Below are positions 51,101 through 63,579 of a stretch of 64,000 bases of DNA, piece after piece. Source of the stretch: Daphnia carinata (Eukaryota > Arthropoda > Branchiopoda > Diplostraca > Daphniidae); assembly GCF_022539665.2 (NCBI RefSeq), contig NC_081337.1, positions 10,595,768-10,659,767 on the forward strand, in the 5' to 3' direction. The number at the start of each line of letters is the position of its first letter. The stretch's first letter is position 1. The notes below the pieces were generated by a model. It was not told where the DNA came from. It ran no database searches and worked only from the letters and a program-made list of their open reading frames with translations. The position numbers were made by a program, and so were the translations under genes.

Positions 51101-53334
51101 TTTTAAATTAAAATAAGGTAGGGCCAGTTTTTATTGGACGCATTCGAGTGTACACGCAACGAATCGTAACACACGCAAAGGGTTTTAGCTACTGTCGCCA
51201 TCCACCGTAGTTGAGCGGGAATTTTCGAAAAAAAAAATGCTTTAATGACGTCTCACATTGGAATGCAGACAGAGAAAGCCCCAACTACGTTCTTGTGGTT
51301 GCAATCATATTAGGCTCTGCTTAAAAGCCATCAGACTTCATTCTTTTTTCGAGAAAGGTTTCTTCGGTTACTGTAACTGTTTTGCGCCTCTTTTGTCATT
51401 ATTCCCCTCTTCTTTTTTTCTCATTTCCTTATGATTATCATTTGGCCGTCTGTTTTTCAATTTCACGCTTTAACTCAATCAGTAAAACTACATTTTTTAA
51501 AGTAATAAGGATAACGAGCTGAACAACACAACAAAGCCCTTAAAAACAAAATAGTATTACTCCTTTTCTTTCATTTTGCGTGTGTGGTCATAATTGTCGA
51601 AAACAAAACAAAAAACACCGCCGCTAGTTTTTTTTTTCCTTTCAAAAAAAAAACAATATACAAAAACTTCGTTGTTGAGAGTATAGGTCGTGAATGTAGT
51701 TATACTACTCTACAAGTAATGTATGTGCCTTGGAAAATCGTATAATAATACTCGAGCTGGACCGCCTGTTTAATGACAGACTAAACAAAAACTAGCCAAA
51801 CCATCTCTCTTTCTCTCTCTCTTCTTTTGTACTGTCTATGTGTGTGGGGTCGATTGTTGAACACAGCCGCACAACGCAATGACGGAACATGTTAATAACA
51901 CTCTTGGTATTCATTTCTCTCCTCTTTTTCTGGGTGACTCGACAGAGATGGCAAATTACAAGTCGGCGACGAAATCGTCAACGTCAACGGTAAACGATTG
52001 CGAGGCATCGACGTGGAAGAGGCCCGACACTTGCTCCGCAGTTCACCGCGAGAAACGGACATTGTCATTGCGAGGGACGATCGGCCATCGTCAGGTGCGT
52101 CCTACACGTCGGCGATGACGACGACTAAATCGCCGACTCAGCGATCGCTTCCTTCACCTTCGTCGCTGCCTTCGCCGTCCCTTCCGCCGCCCTACGATCG
52201 GTCCAGCATCGGTGCCCATCTTCCTCCGCAGCATTTACAGGCCAGCACTCGGCTGTGCGGCGATTACAGCACTTACACGGAACTGTCTGCCTTGAGGGAA
52301 TGTCTCAATTACCCGTCGCTGTCCATCACGGGAAGTGAGGATTACGACGAACCCGATTACGTCCGGCTTCCGCATCATTCCATCGATTCTAGCCTGTCGT
52401 CACCTCCGCTGCAAATGAGACCCAAGAAACAATTGCCAATCAGTCGTCGTGAAAGCGACGCTTCCATTTCGGCCATGGTCATGTCGTCTTCGTCCTCGTC
52501 CAGCGGAGCAGAGCGTGCGGATGGCGGTGGTTCGCAGTTGCGTCGTTCCCGCTCCCTTTCCACGGCCATTTGTGAAGTGACGTTTTCGAAAGGTTCGCGC
52601 AAGAAGAGCCTCGGATTCAGTATCGTTGGCGGTCGTGATTCGCCCAAAGGATCAATGGGCATCTTCGTCAAAACGTAATTATTTTATTACTCTGAAAATT
52701 ACCCATCAACCTTGGGATTTAATACGATGATTTTCGATTATTCTTTTTTTTTTGTTCAAAAACAATTAGGATCTTCCCTAGTGGCCAAGCTGCCGAAGAA
52801 GCTAAATTGCTTGAAGGTATGTAAAAATCCCACCTAGTAATTTGATGTTCCGTCTCCCCTTCCCCCTTTTTTTTCAATAATCTGCTTCCCCGTCTTTGAG
52901 GGAGTAGCTCGACTCCTCCCTTAACTACTACCAGTTCTTCCACATGTCCTGTTTCTATTCTTTTTTTTTTTTTAATCATTTCAATGAGTTGCCTTTGATT
53001 TATGATGTAACCTTTTTTGGCATTTTCTTGTCCTTGAAAATTCAATCAGGTGATGAAATTCTATCCGTCAACGACGAATCGCTCGTCGGCCTCTCGCACG
53101 CCGAAGCCATCGCCGTCTTCAAGCGTATCAAGTCCGGCGATGTCGTCCTCACCGTCGTCCGTAGGGGTGGTAACAAGTAAGTGTTGTTTTGTTTTATGGC
53201 AATGTCCTTGATTTTTTTTTTTTTTTTTTTTGAGTTCCTGTTTGCATTTGCTTAAGTTTTCTTTTTCTTTCTACTTGAAAATCGGTAGATACGGAAAACT
53301 CAAGTCGATCGACACGTTGGACAAACTTCCGTGA
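48161..53334 (+). CDS. Two-PDZ scaffold protein, tandem paralogue 2 (IL16/PDZD2-like PDZ domains)
   Basis: Inferred coding exons: 48161-48368, 48838-51067, 51946-52674, 52770-52816, 53050-53176, 53289-53334, giving 1128 residues. The start [18 protein letters not shown] has an ideal GCCACC context and aligns with paralogue 1. A long Ser/Pro/Asn/Gln-rich, probably disordered region carries two Q7 tracts (49725-49745, 50895-50915). PDZ1 is about 769-858 ([30 protein letters not shown]). PDZ2 is about 1022-1110 ([44 protein letters not shown]). Exon number, order and every intron phase equal paralogue 1, including the 47-base exon. PDZ2 has His at the first helix-B position, as in class I ligand binders. 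PDZ1 has Val there. A cortical scaffold role is inferred from the family. The acceptor at 48838 is one of four in-frame NAG choices. Confidence 0.92.
48835..48846 (+). promoter_or_regulatory. Run of four tandem NAG splice acceptors
   Basis: TAGCAGCAGCAG at the 5' edge of the large exon of PDZ gene 2. Any of the four AGs keeps the frame and changes the protein by zero to three residues (Pro/Ala or Arg at the junction). Confidence 0.6.
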
Positions 53335-54383
53335 AACATTTTGTTTTAAACGACGTAACTTGCTTGTATAATTCCACTTTGAAATTATATTCCCCATATC
53401 AATATATATTAATATATTATGTATACAAACACTCAGCTTTAAACAACAAAAGTGAAATGAAGCTTTTTTTGTGAAATGTAAATGTACATTTTTCCTTTTT
53501 CTGTTGGTAATAATATTTCGAAACAAATTCTTTAACTTCCGGAAGGGTTATAAATATATATGGAACACTTGTTTTTTGTTTTTTTTTTTGTTCTGTTTTT
53601 TTTTTTTTTTTTTGCGTTCAAAAACAATTTTCGTAGTACATATATGTATCATCAGCGATGTTGCGTGTAACAACTTTGGCTCTTGAATAAATGACTCGTT
53701 TCCTAGTAACGCCATCAGGCTCGGAAAAGAAAAGCTCCACTTATTGCGTCGTGTGTATATCCAACCAAATCCAGCAATGTATCAAAGGCTAGGCAAGTTG
53801 CTTTTTTAGCCGGCCCCCGAAGGCAACATACGTTTTGAGTGTGTGTAGAAGTTGCTATCTCCTTCCGCCCACTCTCTCAATTTTCAACTGGCTTTGTATG
53901 GTACACAAGAAACGTAATTGACTTCCATCGTCATCGTCCTTCTTCTCTTTTTTTTTCTTGTGGATTTATTAATCATTATTCTTTGCTTCTTCTTCCTTCT
54001 TTCTGTTAGGGGGGCGAGTCATGGCCCACAAAATTATTGTGTCTGTGTCGTTGCACAATAGGGTCCGGAAACCTAAAAAAAAAAAGTTGTCCTAGTTGAG
54101 AAAAAAAAGCGCTTTGTGAGTTTTGGACTAGAAAAAAAAAGGTGTTTCAAGTGTGTGCATGTTGTGTACCTCAAAGTCTCAGGGTCTTTTCAGGAAGAGG
54201 AAAGGAAACGCTCATCATGGGGGCGTGAGTACAAAATGCCTATGAAGTTTTTGTATCTTATCTACTTTTCTTTTTCGTTCGGACATTTTCACCCACGTAG
54301 CCTTCACTGTTAATCTATTTTTTTTTTTTTTAATATTAAGGAATTCTCCCTTCTAGATTTTTCTTTGGGGTTCTGATTTCAAA
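53335..54383. other. 3' UTR of PDZ gene 2 and short intergenic stretch
   Basis: AT-rich 3' UTR to about 53700, then noncoding sequence with T runs. No coding evidence. Confidence 0.55.
53686..53691 (+). promoter_or_regulatory. Polyadenylation signal of PDZ gene 2
   Basis: AATAAA about 350 bases after the TGA at 53332-53334. It is the first consensus signal downstream. Confidence 0.55.
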
Positions 54384-54742
54384 ATGACTGCATCCGCCGC
54401 GAAAAAGAACAAAAATGGTACTTGTTGTAATCATTGTTGTACTTTCTACTGTTTCATCGCACTGTCACTGTGATAAAACATATGGGAAAAAGAAAAAGGT
54501 TCACCTACGGTGTCTAAAACTATTTCCCCCCTTCGCTCTATAACAACGAAGGAACTAGCGTGATTAAAAAGCTGGAACAATTCTCACGGTTACACCGACC
54601 TTCTACACGTCCTTTCCTTTTCAAAGCGGCGTGTTACGAATGCATTCAAAAGGTGAAGACTGTCACTGAAAATGACTTCCCCGCCACAGACCGGAGAGAG
54701 TTTGCCAACGAGTTCAAGGTGTTGCGACCTTTGCGAGAGTGA
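54384..54742 (+). CDS. Hypothetical small spliced gene, about 73 residues
   Basis: ATG at 54384 opens exon 54384-54417 (MTASAAKKNKN). A 134-base intron (GTACTT to GAAG) leads to exon 54552-54742, which continues in frame to TGA. The second exon reads as a balanced, helical, Lys/Arg-rich sequence (LHRPSTRPFLFKAACYEC, then TDRREFANEFK). The length and the FLFK...EFK pattern faintly recall small LYR-motif mitochondrial proteins, but I do not claim membership. A further exon-like piece with good splice sites lies at 54857-54907. The frame may instead end early by splicing at 54718. Kozak context (AAAATGA) is fair. It may be chance. Confidence 0.3.
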
Positions 54743-55595
54743 AGAACACATAATGAGGTGCTACTTATTTCAAAAATGAGTTCACGTCATCGCAGCTCGT
54801 AACGTTGACAATTTTCCTAAAGCACATTCAATTTTTTTAGTTGTTCCAATTGCAGGTGCTGAGCTACTCATGTCGATAGACCAGGAGCTTGCCCTGGGGT
54901 TACTCGGTGAGTTTCGTGTTTCCTTTCACTTTAACCGAATTATTATTCTCAATCGGCTGTTTGATATTTTCCGTAATGTAATCAACGCACTTGCTGCCTC
55001 GACAGCAATGACGTGGCCTTTGTTCTTTTTTTCTTTTTCTCGCCTTGACACAAGGGATTATGTATAGACGTATTGTGTTAGATGTTTAATGCGATAGTTT
55101 GCTACCCGGAGCACTTGCGGGGCGTCGTGATTGCCTTCGTTTATACAAGCTTGCGTATATCATTATGTTTTTCATCGCTTTTTATTTTAGAAGTGGGGTC
55201 CCCCTTCGAGTATGTAGACTCAAATATTTATTATTGGATTATTATTTTTTTTTCCAGCGCTGTGTGATGTAGACTTGCTTGTAACTGAAGGGTATAATTT
55301 TATTCGATGCCTTTCACTTTTTCTTTCTTACCGTTTCTTGTGGGAGGTGCTGCTGACTGTCTTGAAAATATGTTTTTATAATCAATAGTTGTTCTTTTTG
55401 CGTTTCCTATTAGGATTTCGCGATCGAGATCCGGGAACTTATACAGCACGCTGTTTTCAATAGTTGCAGTAGACACCTTTTCGCCCTATTTTCATTCCAT
55501 CACATTAACAGCACAGCTATTTCTTTTTATAACTGGATATATATATAAATAGTAGGATTATGCCCTAGAGGAAGCCTCATGCAACATGCACACAC

Positions 55596-55598
<3 letters not shown>

Positions 55599-55626
<28 letters not shown>
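55599..55626. repeat. (AC)n microsatellite
   Basis: About 28 bases of uninterrupted alternating A and C. Confidence 0.95.
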
Positions 55627-55628
<2 letters not shown>

Positions 55629-57868
55629 GCTCTTTATTATACGCTTATATTTATAAATGTATTCCATGTGGTAAGGTAATTGCATGCGCACGTTTATGGA
55701 ACGCAGGAAGGAAAAAATCTCATTTGGTATTCCAATCTGAAACACAAGAAGAAAAACAAGTTGTTTGGCCATTCGACCTTTTTCTTTTTCCCTACTGAGA
55801 GTTAAGGCATCAACTTCTTTGTTTTTCTATGTCTTCTTCTCTACGTCTGTAGATTTGATTGCATCTTCTCGTTTTGGTCTATCTGTCGAAGGAAAAACCA
55901 AAATTGCGAGTCCACAGAGTACGTCGGGATCAACAAGAAAAGAAGAAAAAAAACTAGGACCACATAACTGAGTAGCGTAACTTGTTTCTTCTATTTTTTG
56001 GGGGGGCCCCGATGTCCATATCGGGATCCCAAAACAGTCCTGAACATATCTTCCCCTACAGCTGCTATTTGAGCGCGTGCTGAACATTCAAAACCCCATG
56101 TTTTTATTCTAAAAATATTTAAAAGACATGAAAAGAAAAAAAGAATTTTATTTTGGCCTCTCTCTCTCCGGAACTCTTTCCATTTTCGGCACAAATCGCT
56201 AAACCTTTTCAGGCTTTTTCATTCCGAAAAAATAAAGAAAGAGGCACAAACAGATACAAAATCTAATAACAATAATAAAAAAATAATAATAATAGAAATA
56301 TTTCTGCAGCGTCTCGGCTTTCTGAAACGTTTTGATTCATGACTCTGCGAAAAAGACCGTCACACGTTCTCCAACATCAAACACGGCGACTGGACACAGA
56401 AGACGGAGCCACAAACGAAATAGCGCGCAGGGGTTCGGCAGTGCTCAGCGAAATTCTTCATAAGGTTTCTCAAACACAACTCCTTATATTCACCTATTCA
56501 AATGAGTTTCTACCGATGTTTCTTCACTATTTTTTTCCTTTCCGCTCGTTTCTGGCCCGAGTCGAATGCAAAAAAGAAAAAAATAAACGAAATTTCGTTT
56601 AGATGTAAAACGACCCAACTGCATAACGAACGAAAATGAAATAGCGAAAACCCCCCCACCTATATGCAAGCCATTGCCCAAATTTGGATACCAAAAAAAA
56701 AAAAAAACGACCAAAGAGCTTTTTTTTTATTTCTTATCTAATAAGTATACATCGTGTTTGTTTCTATGCACATGCGCGTGCAACTCCTGAACTGAACATT
56801 GGCAGTTTACGTTACGACTCGACCGTTCAAGGGCGAGCCATCCAGTTGCTACCTTTAAAAAAATTTCCCTTTCAAATGCTCGTGTTTTTCTTACGCTATT
56901 CTCAAATATTACTTTCTGTTTCACTTGCATTGTTTGATTTTCTCTGCAGACTTCTGGTCTTTGCATAAAACAATAATAACACGTATTTCGTGTAAAAACT
57001 ACGTACTTGCCCGACACATGTTTTCGTGTAGTTTAACAAACTTGTGCTAGTCGACTAACTGATCTCTGTTTATCTCTGGACTAGGCTGCGCATTAACTAT
57101 CAGAGAAGTTTTCTCCCTTGCTTTTGTAAACTCTTGTTATAACATGGAACGCCAAGCCAAGGGGGGAAAAGACTCGTATTCGCTCCCCACTCGCTCTTCA
57201 AACGAGAGCGCACAACATTTTAATGAAAGAAACACGAGAGTCGCTTTAGTTGCAACTTGTATGGCTACACAAACTGGACCCTCTATGTGATGCTGACCCA
57301 TACGTAAACACCAGACGGTTAACCCAGCAAAGTCCAAGACAGATGGTAACAGATGCGCACAGCTTTCCCTCGCCTACAAATGTATGTCAATGGACTTTAT
57401 TCTAATATGAAATAATGAATATTATGTGAGGCTATAGAATTTGACGATAATAATCAACGACACGCCAGTATATTTTCTCGGAGACTAGCTAATGGCGTGA
57501 AGAGAGTGAGAGTTTTTTTTTGTTTAATATGACCAGTCATAGTGTGCGCGATAAGGATTTCTCAGCTTTTCATGTTTCTTTCTTAATGTTTCTATGCCCA
57601 TTGATCTTTTTGAATAGATTGATCGATCTCTTCATTGCTTTTTTAGTTTAAAAAAAAGGGGTGTGAGAAACTTTTCCTTTTTTTTCCCCTTTATAACGAA
57701 TAAAACAAAATTTTCCCTTTTCTCTTTTCATTTGATTCACGTGGCCGGAACGCGCCCCCATTAACGACAACAATAAAAAAAAAACAAAAAAACTTACAGT
57801 CATTGCTGATTATACTCTTACTTTATTGCGCCAACAGGTTATTTGAACAACAACAATTGAGGCAAAAT

Positions 57869-58099
57869 ATGATCAATAGATTTTTTTTCCCCACTTCGGA
57901 TGTCGAAAACGGAAATTCTCCGACACGAGTCTATCATGCAACAACGCCATCTCTCTCACTCATTCGTTATTCCTTCAAAATGATGGACGCCTCTTTCTTA
58001 TCGGGAAAAGAGAGAAGAAGGTTCGCTCACGCATGGGAATTTCGTCACGGTGGAGAGAAAAAAAATCATCACGTTGACGCTAATGATGTTAGCCGATGA
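57869..58099 (+). CDS. Weak hypothetical ORF, 76 residues
   Basis: ATG at 57869 to TGA at 58097-58099, with mixed composition (for example SDVENGNSPTRVYHA and SGKERRRFAHAWEFRHGG). The same frame extends upstream to a possible acceptor near 57797, adding a short hydrophobic stretch. No domain is recognised and no downstream intron or polyadenylation signal was found. It could equally be random. Confidence 0.15.
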   Translation: MINRFFFPTSDVENGNSPTRVYHATTPSLSLIRYSFKMMDASFLSGKERRRFAHAWEFRHGGEKKNHHVDANDVSR

Positions 58100-61000
58100 T
58101 ATATATACTCGCCCTTAGATAGAAGTGTAGCGTGTCTGCCAGCGTATTCCTCATTTCACACTCATCAAACACAGACACAAATTGAACGTAAAGAGCATGC
58201 ATACAAACCAGCGCGCAAGGCGTTGACATGAATGATAAAAAGTTGACACACGTCACGACGATCGTGTGAAATTTTGAACAAAATTGACGTTGAGATTGAA
58301 AGAGATTGAAAGTGTTAATCTTTTCCGGAAAATCGGAAATCGAAATTAGAAATTTTTTGAACTGTCAACTATCATGATCTACATCGCCATGGTTCGAGAA
58401 TTGCTACCACCAGGTTGGATATCGGGACTAGGTTATTTAAGGAACGGCATCTATTTTTCGATCTGGTTGTATACGTAATTCATTGAATTCCCAGTTCTTG
58501 GTGCAGATTGTTTTTGGTTTTTTCCGTCTTCCATAATGGTGGTAGTGGTCGATATAAGCCTCTGCCCGCAGGGCTGGTGACTCGCCTCTTATTCCAAGAA
58601 AAAAAAAGTTTTATCTTTTATTTATTTATTTTTTGTTTCGTCGAGAAAGCCATTCAATTTGGGCTAGACTTTTTCGTGATTTAGAAATCCCTCTCCCCAA
58701 TAAAAAAAAAAAAAGAAACGTAAGGGGAAATATTTTAAGTAAATCGTAAGACAAGCCAAAAACCAGCTATTTTTCTGTGTTGCGCTTACAAACAAAGGCA
58801 TTCTTTTTCCGTTTGGTAATTCAGTTACAAACAAATCGTTTTTTTTCTTTATTTTTCCATATTTCTTCTTTCAAGTGTATCGCTCGATCTACGAGTCATC
58901 TGCTGACTTTTTCAAAAGAACTCGTTTTTAGCCTCCTAGATGTCGTGGTAGTCAACAAAAACAAGTCGTACGTAATTCTATACTAGTTATTGTTTGTTTC
59001 AAAGTTGTTATCCGTTTTCATTGCTCAGGATGTTGAGGTAACATTTCAGGTATACCGTTTACTTATCTGTTAAGCCATCAAGTAGTCTGGAACATTGAAA
59101 TCTACCTTAATAGTATCATTACAACCTTATTTTCCGTCTCTTCTGGAGCCTATTTTCCATCTCCAACTTTCGTTTTAAAAAAAGGTATTCATTATTGCAG
59201 CAAATTCTTCTTCTAGTTAGTGGTGGTCTGGTTAATATCAAGAATAACCTATAATAGGATCATGTGGGGACGTAGGATTGTCCTTTGAGGCAGATTAATC
59301 TCATATAAAATTATTGGAGCAATCATCAAATCTCCTCTCCTCTGTCTTATTTCCATTTGCAATGAAGTAAAAAAAATGAGAGAGAAACTTAAAAGATTCC
59401 TATAACTAATGAAGACGTAATGCCGACGCTGACAGAACGATGTTTTCAATCAATAGATTACAAGGGAAGGGGCAGATTCTATCTTGAAATCTGCGTGTGC
59501 ATTGACTTGCCAAGAAAGCGGGGAGGGGAGGGGAAGAAATCACGTCTGTCCAACTTGCAAAATCGATTGACTGTTACGTTCCGGTAAACTAACCCCGTTG
59601 CGCAATCTAATCGAATCCACGATACTAGACGTTCTTTGAATTTCATATAGTTCCTCGTTTACGTGAAGCTGAAATTAACAGATAGGAAGAAAGATGATCG
59701 ATAATTTCTCGTAGTAGTTTGGTTTCTTATTTATAATTTTTCTTTCTTTCTACATCAAAATAGTATAAAAGTCGTCTAGGGGTGTTAATTACCACTAAAG
59801 CTTGCCAATGATGACCGTGAGACTTGGAAGAAGAGTCAAGAAAAGAGGATCTCATTGATTAAAGTGGAACACAAAAAAGAGCTTTTTTTCCCATTTGGTT
59901 TCAGTTCAATATCAAATAAGAAACGAGACAGCTCAGGACGAAAAATGAACTGCAGAAAGTCCCTCGCTGCTACCCTTTCACTTATATTGAACGCCATCAC
60001 CTATGTTTCGTCTTTTATTTTCTATCTCTTGCTCTTTCTCGGAAAAAGGCTTTTGAAATTAGTCCAGTGAAAAAGTCGGTCCTCAGAAGGGAATAGGGGT
60101 TATAAGAGGCACGCCCTCTCTGCAAAATATGGATTTCTTGCTGCACAAGGAGTTTCAGCTATGTGATGTATGACATAACGGCTCTAGTTGGGCACCTTTT
60201 TCTGAATCCATTGCCGCAACTTGCTACTGGTTAGGTATTCTGTTCAGAATGACAGGGAAAAAACCTAAATTTTAGAAATTAAAATTCTTTGAAGGCAAAG
60301 TGAATGTTTAAATGGAACAGCAAATCATACCATTTGATGTTTCAGCCTTTTTCGTTTATTCAATCCTGCTCCGACTAACTATTGACGCGCGACATTTCAG
60401 GGGTGTGTTTACAAGCGGCTAAGACAGAAGCAAAGTTCATTGTCTGTCGGCTGGGTTTCTTCCCATCTTAGAGATCTCCCAGCTTTTTTTTAAAGTGCTG
60501 TTGAAAGAATATAAGGAAGAAATGAAAAAACAAAAACAAAATACGTACGCCTTTGAATTGATGCTCTTTCTCTTCTTTCTCCTATAAACTCGAACGCACA
60601 GTAGAAGTAATCCGCTGGAAACAAGGAGTAAATATAGCCGACAGAACGATGTGTGGACACAACGGATAACTCGTCCTACCCTCTAAAATGTGTAAATTTT
60701 AGAGACGTGCCTCGTTCGCTATCGATCTTTGTATTCCCGCGTCTCTCTCTCTCTCCTTTCCCGTTTTTTTTTCCTTCAAAAAGACTGTTCGTGTCATATA
60801 CAGTATATTTCTGCTCTGCACGTTTTCTCTTGCAGAACATCTCCTATACTTCCTGTGGAAATATTTGTTATTTGAAAGAGAAAGGTTTCTGTCACGAAAA
60901 TTAGTCCTCCTCCCGTCTTTTTTCCCTGGTATTGGATATTGGCAATAATGTGTAGTGTCTACTAGTAAAACGTCAAGCTCCGGCGATCGTGAATCCCTTT

Positions 61001-63231
61001 AAGAAACATCTGACATTTTCCTTTTCATTCAAGTTGTCTTTGTGTGATTTTCCCTTTCAATTCTTCGCTTTTTTCTTTCTCCTCTTTTTTTTTTGTTTTA
61101 TCAAAAATGTGACAATAACCAGAATCTTTTGTCTCTTAGAGAATCTGTAGGCTGGCTCAGAATGGCACTTTGTCTTTTGGATTGTATATTTCAACGCCAA
61201 AGCCGACAGTATGGGTTCTGTAATATCGTTTCGACGCAGACACGATATGTGGAACTGATATTGTCTACTTATACGCCGTTCTGCTTACGTGATGCCATAT
61301 TTCGACGACCGCCTCCGTGAACGTGACAAACTTGGTAAACCCGTCTTTTCCGTAAGCTTTATAGCTCTGTATAAGAAGCTTGATGGATCAGAGCCATGAT
61401 TCCTTGGTGTAAAAGCTGGATACAATACTTACAAGTGTACAGTACTGACGTTTGAGTTAAAATACCACGTCGGGGTACATCATACAAAGAAAGTACCAAA
61501 AATCTAGCGATGTCTCAACGACCTGACAATTTTCACTGGGTATGCTAGCGTAAATCGAAGGCCGTTTCCCCACTTTGCTTTTGTGCATACATTTTTGAAG
61601 CGGCTGAATCCTGCCGACAAAAAAGCGGATGACATCGTGAAAAGCTTGCGTTAGGTGATATTGATCTAATGCATCGAAGCTGTCAAGAACTTATGGACGA
61701 GAGGTGAAACAACTTTCAAGACTTAGACTTGTTGACGCGTCACTGTAGATCGATATTTGAAAAGCTATAGTAGTATTTCTTTTTGGCTTTTTCGATATCT
61801 TACCCTCATCTTGACACACTAAGGGCCCATTCTGATTGTGCGTCTTTATTATTACATATGTAAGAGGAGAAAGCAAGGAATAAGTGTTGATCGACTTTTT
61901 GCAACAAGCAAAATAACAAAATTTTTAACAAAAAGTTACGTTGTACCAGCCCCAATGTTTTTAGCATATTGTTCGGTGGGAGTGTTTGTGTAAAAGGCCG
62001 TGTCGAAATGAGAAATGATGGTTTTTTTTTGTAGAGGTACGGATACATAGATGAGCAAATATTAATTGTTACTGTGTAATACCACTAAAACGAGGAGGCC
62101 AAAGTTTGTTTTATTTTACGGAACTAGAACTTTCTTATCGGTTCCATGATTTCACATGCAACGTTGCACACTCGCCGCTATCCTCCCTCATTTGAGTGGC
62201 GGGAATTTTTTTTTTTTTTAACTACCGCAGCTATTTTTGTTCGTGGTTAGTACTACTGCAACGGCAGGCAGATGGGCTTTTTTTTTTTTTTTTGCAAAGA
62301 GAGTGAGGCAGAAAACAACCCATTGCAAAAACAAATTCAGCACTAAAATTTTCCCGCCAGAGTCGGGAGGATCAGATGTTAATGGAGGCGGGTATCATCT
62401 CGAAAATGGACGTTGCTACGGGATACCAGTTTTGTCGTCTGCTACAGAATTACCAGTCGACAAGTTCTACTGAAGAACTGAAACACCTTCGATTTGAAGT
62501 TAATTAGATCGTGGTCATACTTTGATGCACGCAGTTCTCCGTGGCGTAACCAGAGGTTTTACTTTAGCAAGTATAAATGCATTTCTTTCAAACTTTTTTT
62601 GTAAAGATAAGTTATGCCTCCATGTCATCGTGTAGAAACTATACTTCGTCCACGTGAAAATGCTAGGTTTAGTTATTGTAAGACTTGATTCAGCAATAAT
62701 GCAAGGGAAGCGAGGCTATGTAAAAATGCATGTCTCTTGGTCTCTTTGTCTGTGAGTAGGCATGTGTACATCTTCCGAAGCAGCTGTCAAGGAAGTTTTT
62801 GTTTCTATCTTCAAATGATAAAAGCTCTTATGTTTTGAACTTTGAGTTTAATTCTCCTTAATCAATTGCCTTATTGCTATTTCAGGGAATAATATAATAG
62901 TACTACTTCTTAATTATAAAGTGAAGTACTTCGAAACACATAGTTGGAGAAAACATCTTTTGCTTTTGCTTTCACGTTACAATATTCAACAGCCATATAT
63001 GTAATATAGTTGTACAAATCTGGCAGGCTTCATGTCTAGTCAAGCTCACCACTTGAGTTCTGTTGCCTGACCATAAGTATTTTTAACGGTTTTTTGGAAA
63101 CATGGAAATAAAAGATTTGTGCTCCTTTTTCTAATGTAATTGAGAGAACCGAGCACTATATTAAAATGAAATCAATAAAGTTGTTCCTCTTTTTTTAAAC
63201 AGGTAATCAAACTCTTCAATTCTTTAAAAGT

Positions 63232-63394
63232 ATGACAACATTGCCTGCCAAATTAGATGCCATCCCGGCTGTCGATATTGATTCTGGTCGGTTTAAATAC
63301 GTTCTGATCCGAGTGGATATGCAGGACGACGCAGAGGCAAAACAAGAACATAGCAAAGTCATCGTGCGTGGTTACAAATGGGCAGCCTTTCATG
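63232..63394 (+). CDS. PHPT1: 14-kDa phosphohistidine phosphatase (janus-A family), N-terminal exon
   Basis: The exon runs from an acceptor at 63202 and contains the ATG at 63232. It ends at 63394 before a GTAAGT donor, in phase 1. The 54 complete codons match the PHPT1/janus-A N-terminus: [17 protein letters not shown] and [11 protein letters not shown]. The Lys of FKYVL (residue 22) and the His ending the exon (residue 54) correspond to the substrate-binding Lys and catalytic His of the family. The enzyme removes phosphate from phosphohistidine in cytosolic proteins. The family's next residues (Ala-Asp-Ile-Tyr) need GC plus one base, as the phase-1 end predicts, but no such exon occurs before 64000. 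The gene therefore continues outside the window or is truncated. Reading on to 63639 only translates the intron. Confidence 0.85.
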
Positions 63395-63579
63395 GTAAGT
63401 GTCAACAAAATAATATAAACGGTTATTCATACATGGTAGGGAAAACGAAATCCCAATTGAATCCGAATGGCGACGACCGTTTCCTCTGTCCACTTGTAGC
63501 TGCATCTGTGCGTTCCGTACTGCGTCAGAGGTTTCTTTTAAAGGATGGGGCGGGAAAGAGGCCCATACAGTTACCCAAT

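Larger units (their letters stand above)
54743..63231. other. Mostly noncoding interval before the phosphatase exon
   Basis: Apart from the weak ORF at 57869-58099, I see no supported gene. Homopolymers are fewer here than at 8.6-30 kb. A 41-codon hydrophobic ORF (59945-60070) and a 75-codon ORF (61093-61320) lack other support. The right end may be an upstream intron of the phosphatase gene, because an acceptor (AAACAG) ends at 63202. Confidence 0.5.

Noticed and set aside
59945-60070. 41-codon hydrophobic ORF resembling a small membrane protein
   Set aside because: Short, with no homology or splice partner. One hydrophobic stretch in AT-rich DNA is expected by chance.
61093-61700. Possible decayed transposon or pseudogene
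   Set aside because: Some balanced codons are present, but no terminal repeats, no target-site duplication and no recognisable transposase motifs.
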